A stretch of DNA of 45,855 nt from Minwuia sp. (GTDB lineage: Bacteria > Pseudomonadota > Alphaproteobacteria > Minwuiales > Minwuiaceae). The stretch is from assembly GCA_029213165.1 (NCBI GenBank), contig JARGNO010000008.1:57107-102961 (forward strand). The letters are read 5' to 3'. This document shows positions 41,255-45,855 of this stretch, piece after piece (positions within the stretch are counted from its first letter, which is position 1; each line of letters begins with the position of its first letter). The translations under genes and the position numbers were made by a program. Below the pieces are notes generated by a model that saw only the letters and a program-made list of their open reading frames with translations, did no database searches and was not told where the DNA came from.

Positions 41255-42466
41255 ATGAGCGAGCATATTGTAATCGTCGGGGCCGGCCATGCCGGGGGAA
41301 CACTTGCGACCCAGCTTGCCCGCGCCGGTGACCGGTTTCGCGTCACCCTGATCGGCGCGGAAGCCTGGCCCCCCTATGAACGCCCGCCGTTGTCGAAGCA
41401 GTTGCTGATGGGTGAGGTGCCGACGGAGAAACTGTTCCTGCGGCCAGAGAGCTTCTACGCCGACAAGGGGATCGATCTCAGGCTCGGAACCGAAGTCATC
41501 TCGATCGACCGGGCGGCAAAGACGGTTGCGCTCGCAGGCGGCGAATCGCTCGCCTATGACCGGCTGGCGCTCTGCACGGGCACGGAAGTGCGCGAGATCC
41601 CGGTGGCCGGGCGTGATCTGCCGGGGGTGCACTACATTCGCACGATCGACGACACCCTCGCTGTCCGGGAGAAGGCGACACCCGGTGCCAGGGTGGTGAT
41701 TGCCGGTGGTGGCTATATCGGGCTGGAGGCCGCGGCGGCGCTGCGCAAGCTGGGATGCAGCGTGACGGTCATCGAGATGATGGACAGGGTCATGGCCCGT
41801 GCCGTGGCCGAACCGGTATCGCGCTTCTACGAGCAGGCGCACCGGGCCGAAGGGGTGCGGATCCTGCTTGAGACCGGTGTCGCGGAGATTGGCGGCGATG
41901 GCCGCGCGGAGCATGTGGCCGACAGCCACGGTCATGTTCATCCCGCCGACATCTTTCTCGTCGGCATTGGCGTCGTTCCGGTTGTCGCGCTGGCGGCGGA
42001 CGCCGGGCTTGCGGTTGACGACGGGATCGTCGTTGACGCACGGGCGCGGACATCCGATCCGGATATCTTTGCGGCCGGTGACTGTACCCGGCACCCGAAC
42101 GCCCTGCTGGGGCAGACCGTGCGACTGGAGTCGGTCCAGAACGCCGTCGATCAGGCACGCTGCATTGCCAACGAGCTTTCCGGCAAGGGTGCGGACTATG
42201 CGGATGTGCCGTGGTTCTGGTCCGACCAGTATGACCTGAAGATGCAGATGGCCGGTCTGCCCGCCCCGGATGACGAAGTGGTTGTGCGTGGCGAACCGGC
42301 GAACCGGTCATTCTCCGTCTTCTATCTGCGTGACGGCAGGATCACCGGGGTGAATGCGATCAATGTCGGCGCCGACTACGTGCGCGGGCGCAAGTGGATC
42401 GGGGAGGGGCGTACAATCGACGCGACCCGTCTTGCCGATACCGAAATTCCGATCAAGGAAGTCTGA
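41255..42466 (+). CDS. NAD(P)H-ferredoxin reductase (FAD-dependent pyridine nucleotide oxidoreductase)
   Basis: A 403-residue flavoprotein of the rhodocoxin/putidaredoxin/BphA4-type reductase family. FAD-binding GAGHAGG (9-15), PPYERPPLSK (39-48), NAD-binding VVIAGGGYIGLEAA (147-160) and the FAD motif DIFAAGDC near residue 275 are all present, and the C-terminal dimer/cap domain follows. It passes electrons from NAD(P)H to a 2Fe-2S ferredoxin, whose gene is 28 bases downstream. Start 41255 has GGGA nine bases upstream; another in-frame ATG lies six bases earlier. Divergent from msbA. Confidence 0.94.
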   Translation: MSEHIVIVGAGHAGGTLATQLARAGDRFRVTLIGAEAWPPYERPPLSKQLLMGEVPTEKLFLRPESFYADKGIDLRLGTEVISIDRAAKTVALAGGESLAYDRLALCTGTEVREIPVAGRDLPGVHYIRTIDDTLAVREKATPGARVVIAGGGYIGLEAAAALRKLGCSVTVIEMMDRVMARAVAEPVSRFYEQAHRAEGVRILLETGVAEIGGDGRAEHVADSHGHVHPADIFLVGIGVVPVVALAADAGLAVDDGIVVDARARTSDPDIFAAGDCTRHPNALLGQTVRLESVQNAVDQARCIANELSGKGADYADVPWFWSDQYDLKMQMAGLPAPDDEVVVRGEPANRSFSVFYLRDGRITGVNAINVGADYVRGRKWIGEGRTIDATRLADTEIPIKEV

Positions 42467-42494
42467 TACTCAATCCAGGGAGGGCCCGGAGAGC

Positions 42495-42809
42495 ATGCCG
42501 GTCATTCACATCACCAATCGCGCTGGCGCGGAATCGACGCTTGAGGCTGAAAGCGGCATTTCCATCATGGAGAACCTGCGCGACAACGACTACGAGATCG
42601 ATGCGATCTGCGGCGGTTCCTGTGCCTGTGCCACCTGCCACATCTATGTCGATGCGTCATGGGCGGACAAGCTGCCGGCACAGGATGACGACGAGAAGGG
42701 ACTTGTGGAGGACGAACCGACCTACAAGCCGAATTCCCGCCTGTCCTGCCAGATCGAGATGACCGATGCCCTGGACGGCCTGAAACTGACCATAGCGCCG
42801 GAAGCCTGA
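42495..42809 (+). CDS. [2Fe-2S] ferredoxin, adrenodoxin/putidaredoxin type
   Basis: A 104-residue ferredoxin. The cluster ligands follow the C-x5-C-x2-C-x36-C pattern: Cys39, Cys45, Cys48 (AICGGSCACATCHIYV) and Cys85 (RLSCQI); Cys43 is extra. This spacing is that of vertebrate-type/ISC and P450-reducing ferredoxins. With the upstream reductase it forms an electron transfer chain for a monooxygenase, P450 or cluster assembly; no oxygenase is adjacent, and the partner is unknown. The start has GGAGAG just upstream. Convergent with the lipase gene across 30 bases. Confidence 0.95.
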   Translation: MPVIHITNRAGAESTLEAESGISIMENLRDNDYEIDAICGGSCACATCHIYVDASWADKLPAQDDDEKGLVEDEPTYKPNSRLSCQIEMTDALDGLKLTIAPEA

Positions 42810-42839
42810 GCGGTCGCAGCCGTCAGACGGCGGACCCTG

Positions 42840-43991
42840 TCACAGGTCCTGCTTGCGCACGTTCACATAGAACGAACGCAACTTGGCCCGGTACACGCCG
42901 CAATCATGATACTTGTCGATGCGGGCGTTGCGGGAGAACGCCCCTTCGGCCCATGCCCTGACGTGGCGCCACGTGCGTTCGATGGCGCTGACGCCATGCA
43001 GGTTCCTGACGCCATGGAACTGTTCGTTCGGGCCTGGCGCGCAGATTGTCAGATAGCGCTGGTAGCCGTAGTGCCGGAACCTCTGGAGCCGGATCAGGAA
43101 ATTCAGCGCCGGTTGCGACCAGCGCTGCCCGAACAGTTCCGGGATGCGCGCGATCACTTTCAGGATGTCGATGCCGAGGCTGGAAGGCGGGACATTCGGC
43201 ACCGGATCAGCCCCGTTGACGACGCGGTAGATGGGCGTCCGGAAACGGCTTTCGAGGGCATCGTCGCCGACCCGTGGCGCACCGAAGGTGTAGCAGGCAG
43301 CAAGCGTCTCCCCATGGCAGTACCAGGTCGCGATCACCGCCAATGCACCGCCGAGCGAATGCCCCGTGATGAACAGCGGCAATCGCTTGTGCTTCATCAG
43401 GATGGGATTTATCTGATCGCGGACCGACATGAAGGCTGCGTGAAAGCCGCCGTGCATCTCGCCAAGCCTGGAAGTGCCGTCACGCGACAGCACAGGTGCC
43501 CGTTCGGTCACGTTCAGGTTGGTCAACCAGTCCCGGACCTGCTGCGTGCCCCGGAAAACAAGCACGATCATGCCCGGGTCCGTGGCCGACGCTTTCCGCC
43601 GCACGATGAAGCCCTGCGTATCGGTTACCGGTTCGTGGATCACATGCAGAAGCTCGAAATTCGCGACTTTCAGCACCTCGCGCAGGATGGCATTTGACTC
43701 CTGCTCCGATGCCTTCTGGCCCCTTGTCGATGCCGGCGGCCGCCGTGCAATGAGCCTTTCGGAGAGGTCTCGCAGCAGTTCGGCGATTTTCTGCTGGTCA
43801 GCCAACCGGGCCAGATCCGCCGCCAGGGAGAGCAACTCCTGCTCGCTTTCCTCATCAAACGGCAGATAAGCCAGTTGCGACAGGGATGCCATCATCCATG
43901 CCATGCGGTCACTGTATGCGGCGCGTTTGACGGGCTGCGGTGTCTGACTCAATGAAGTCAGGTCGGCCTTCACGGCGGAGTCGACGGACAT
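42840..43991 (-). CDS. Lipase, class 3 family
   Basis: A 383-residue alpha/beta-hydrolase of the fungal-type (class 3) lipase family. The nucleophile Ser212 sits in ITGHSLGGALAV, Asp262 in VNGADPVPNVPP, and a likely His362 in KYHDCGVYRAKL, giving the triad. MIVLVFRGTQQVRDWLTNLNV is the other conserved block. About 110 residues precede the hydrolase domain, helical and charged, without a signal peptide, so the enzyme looks cytoplasmic. GGGAGG nine bases upstream supports the ATG. The substrate is unknown. Same strand as rimO, 212 bases downstream of it. Confidence 0.92.
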   Translation of the reverse strand: MSVDSAVKADLTSLSQTPQPVKRAAYSDRMAWMMASLSQLAYLPFDEESEQELLSLAADLARLADQQKIAELLRDLSERLIARRPPASTRGQKASEQESNAILREVLKVANFELLHVIHEPVTDTQGFIVRRKASATDPGMIVLVFRGTQQVRDWLTNLNVTERAPVLSRDGTSRLGEMHGGFHAAFMSVRDQINPILMKHKRLPLFITGHSLGGALAVIATWYCHGETLAACYTFGAPRVGDDALESRFRTPIYRVVNGADPVPNVPPSSLGIDILKVIARIPELFGQRWSQPALNFLIRLQRFRHYGYQRYLTICAPGPNEQFHGVRNLHGVSAIERTWRHVRAWAEGAFSRNARIDKYHDCGVYRAKLRSFYVNVRKQDL

Positions 43992-44131
43992 GCGCGTTAC
44001 CTCCCGAAGAAGTCCCGGATATCTCGCGCCAGGTGCAGTCCGGTATTCGTCGGAGTATCAGTGCTTCTGCAAGTCCCGGCAGTAGAGATACCGATCAGCG
44101 ATACAACAACAGGATGCGGCAGCAGTCAGCG

Positions 44132-44157
44132 GATGCACAACCATTTATTGGTGCATC
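44132..44157. repeat. Inverted repeat between rimO and the lipase gene
   Basis: GATGCAC (44132-44138) and GTGCATC (44151-44157) flank a 12-base AT-rich centre in the 212-bp gap. It could be the end of rimO transcription or an operator for the lipase gene on the minus strand; no T-run clearly follows. Confidence 0.35.
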
Positions 44158-44203
44158 GGGAAGAGGATCATCAATGTCTGCCTGCCCGGTGCTGGGATGT
44201 CTC

Positions 44204-45553
44204 TCAGACCAGTTGGCCCCAGAGATCATAGTGATCTGCCTCGGTGATCTCGACACGCACCATGTCACCGGGTTCCAGTTCGGTCTCGCCATTGAGGAAG
44301 ACGCATCCGTCGATGTCCGGGGCGTCGGCCTTGGATCGCGCGATGGCCCCGTCTTCGTCAACCTCGTCGACCAGCACCTCGTATTCCCAGCCGATCTTCT
44401 GTTTCATCCGCTGCTCGCTGATCGCCTGCTGGGCCTGCATGAAGCGGTGCCAGCGCTCTTCCTTCACTTCCTCCGGCACGTGGTCCGGCAGGTCGTTGGC
44501 GGCCGCTCCGGCGACGGGCTCGTAGCGGAAACAGCCGACACGATCCAGCTGGGCCTCTTGCAGCCAGTCCAGCAGGAACTGGAAATCTTCTTCGGTTTCA
44601 CCCGGAAAGCCGACGATGAAAGTGGAACGCAGGGTCAGGTCCGGCACGTCGTGCCGCCAACTGCGGATGCGGTCCAGGGTCTTCTCCTGCGCTGCCGGGC
44701 GGCGCATGGCCTGCAGCACGGTCGGGCTGGCGTGCTGGAACGGAATATCGATGTAGGGAAGGATCTTTTCCTCCGCCATCAGCGGGATCAGCCGGTCCAC
44801 GTGCGGGTAGGGGTAGACATAGTGCAGGCGTACCCAGACCCCGAAACGGCCCAGTGCTTCGGCCAGATCGAAGACATGGGCGTTGATCTGTTCACCGTGC
44901 CAGGGGGTGGACGCGTGGCGGATATCGACGCCATAGGCCGAGGTGTCCTGCGAGATCACCAGCAGTTCCTGAACGCCTGCCTCGACCAGTCGCTCCGCCT
45001 CGTAGAGCACCTTCGCGGCCGGACGGCTGACCAGCTTGCCACGCAGATCAGGGATGATGCAGAACTTGCAGGAATGATTGCAACCTTCTGAAATCTTGAG
45101 ATAGGCATAGTGGCGGGGCGTCAGTTTCAGTCCCGCCTCCGGCACCAGGTTGAGCCAGGGTTCATGGGTCGGCGGGACATGCGCGTGCACGGCTTCGACA
45201 ACCTGCTCGTACTGGTGTGGTCCGGTTACGGCCAGGACACCCGGATGACTCTGCCGTATCGCCGCCTCGTCCACCCCCATGCAGCCGGTGACGATGACCC
45301 GCCCGTTCTGCGCCATGGCCTCGCCGATGGCGTCCAGGCTTTCCGCCTTGGCGCTGTCGAGGAAGCCGCAGGTATTCACCACGACGGCGTCCGCGTCGGC
45401 ATAATCCGGCGAAAGCTCATAGCCCTCCGCCCGCAGCGAAGTGATGATCCGCTCCGAATCCACCAGGGCCTTGGGGCAGCCCAGGGAAACGATACCGATC
45501 TTCGGCGCAGCGGAGCCGCTGCCGGAAGCTGTCTTGTCAGATATTGTTGTCAT
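44204..45553 (-). CDS. rimO: Ribosomal protein S12 methylthiotransferase RimO
   Basis: Radical-SAM methylthiotransferase that modifies Asp of ribosomal protein S12. The 449 residues show the three Cys of the N-terminal UPF0004 cluster (Cys26 in [11 protein letters not shown], Cys62 in NTCGF, Cys91 in TGCMG), the radical-SAM Cys158, Cys162, Cys165 in [11 protein letters not shown], and a C-terminal TRAM domain ([12 protein letters not shown] onwards). [11 protein letters not shown] and [10 protein letters not shown] separate RimO from MiaB. The ATG at 45553 has weak GAAG-like sequence upstream. Apparently transcribed alone. Confidence 0.97.
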   Translation of the reverse strand: MTTISDKTASGSGSAAPKIGIVSLGCPKALVDSERIITSLRAEGYELSPDYADADAVVVNTCGFLDSAKAESLDAIGEAMAQNGRVIVTGCMGVDEAAIRQSHPGVLAVTGPHQYEQVVEAVHAHVPPTHEPWLNLVPEAGLKLTPRHYAYLKISEGCNHSCKFCIIPDLRGKLVSRPAAKVLYEAERLVEAGVQELLVISQDTSAYGVDIRHASTPWHGEQINAHVFDLAEALGRFGVWVRLHYVYPYPHVDRLIPLMAEEKILPYIDIPFQHASPTVLQAMRRPAAQEKTLDRIRSWRHDVPDLTLRSTFIVGFPGETEEDFQFLLDWLQEAQLDRVGCFRYEPVAGAAANDLPDHVPEEVKEERWHRFMQAQQAISEQRMKQKIGWEYEVLVDEVDEDGAIARSKADAPDIDGCVFLNGETELEPGDMVRVEITEADHYDLWGQLV

Positions 45554-45855
45554 GCGCGCGCTTCTACGCGAGGTCGCGCGTCAGGGAAAGTGCCAGATCG
45601 CACGCCCGGGCCGCGGACGGAAAATGCAGGCTGCCTTCGCTGCCGCCGCGACGGCGGTTTCTGCCTTCACCGGGTGCTACCGCAGGGACCTTGCAGGCAC
45701 CCGACGGTTGCACATCCGGCATGCCATGGACCATTGGCGGTACCCGTGATGACAGCGGAGCCGTGAGGGAACAGTCGCTCTTCATTCTGATAATCATTTT
45801 CAAATAAATGATGCGATTGATTATTAATAACTGAAGTATTCACAAAGTAGATTTC
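45554..45855. other. Upstream region of rimO and of an unseen gene past the right edge
   Basis: About 300 bases without a convincing gene. The first 200 are GC-rich; a 41-codon plus-strand frame there has no support. The last 75 are sharply AT-rich, unlike the rest of the window, and contain a Fur-box-like sequence, so this is probably the promoter region of a gene beginning beyond 45855 on the plus strand. Confidence 0.5.
45788..45802. promoter_or_regulatory. Fur-box-like operator
   Basis: TGATAATCATTTTCA matches the 7-1-7 Fur consensus (TGATAAT, one base, ATTATCA) at all but one position. It lies in an AT-rich stretch next to the right edge, consistent with an iron-repressed gene further right. 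Some Alphaproteobacteria use RirA/Irr in place of Fur, so the regulator is not certain. Confidence 0.6.

Noticed and set aside
41099-42094. N-terminal extension of the MsbA-like gene through the reductase gene
   Set aside because: The extension is antisense to a clear flavoprotein gene and does not resemble any ABC transporter region.
45624-45749. 41-codon plus-strand frame with a lipoprotein-like AFTGC
   Set aside because: Short, no good ribosome site, Arg/His-rich end; not distinguishable from chance.

Overview
The window reads as a GC-rich alphaproteobacterial chromosome, probably of a Rhodospirillales-like lineage. That placement is inferred from gene content and order (glnE-bcp with a divergent AsmA-like gene, msbA-waaA-lpxK, tatABC, an unusually long LeuA) and was not tested by any search. 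Genes are tightly packed, often with ATGA or TGATG stop/start overlaps, and GTG and TTG starts are common. I saw no rRNA, tRNA, CRISPR array, prophage or insertion sequence.

Left part (1-11657): a partial bcp peroxiredoxin follows glnE on the minus strand. A large AsmA/YhdP-like envelope protein is divergent from glnE. Next come a TetR regulator and a divergent ferritin-like diiron protein separated by a perfect 22-bp palindrome, a crotonase-fold protein, a DUF1330 protein, a P-loop protein of unknown role and a MetA-type homoserine acyltransferase.

Exopolysaccharide region (11820-19713): a compact operon encodes a PelB-like outer-membrane/TPR protein, then PelD, PelE, PelF and PelG, the inner-membrane Pel synthase and export complex. 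No pelA (hydrolase/deacetylase) or pelC (lipoprotein) is present, the PelB-like protein is short, and the PelD appears to lack the RxxD c-di-GMP site. A secreted GH114-type glycosidase about 16 kb further right (36013-36951) is the only candidate in the window for a PelA-like hydrolase role. A small GFA-fold zinc protein follows pelG.

Metabolic region (20196-30514): crotonase, LysR regulator, nitronate monooxygenase, acyl-CoA synthetase, a thiolase-superfamily protein without the catalytic cysteines, a histidine phosphatase, an N-acyl-D-amino-acid deacylase-type amidohydrolase, an unrecognised small protein and an MFS permease. It looks like an accessory acyl-CoA/nitro-compound catabolic set; its substrate is unknown.

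Right part (30564-45855): leuA is preceded by a previously hidden 20-codon leader peptide rich in Leu/Ile, with alternative hairpins and a promoter placed so that the message would start almost at the leader ATG. An orphan ABC ATPase, tatABC, an orphan HPt protein, the GH114 protein, the lipid A/Kdo genes lpxK, waaA and msbA, a ferredoxin reductase/ferredoxin pair, a class 3 lipase and rimO follow. The last 75 bases turn AT-rich and carry a Fur-box-like sequence, suggesting an iron-regulated gene just past the right edge.
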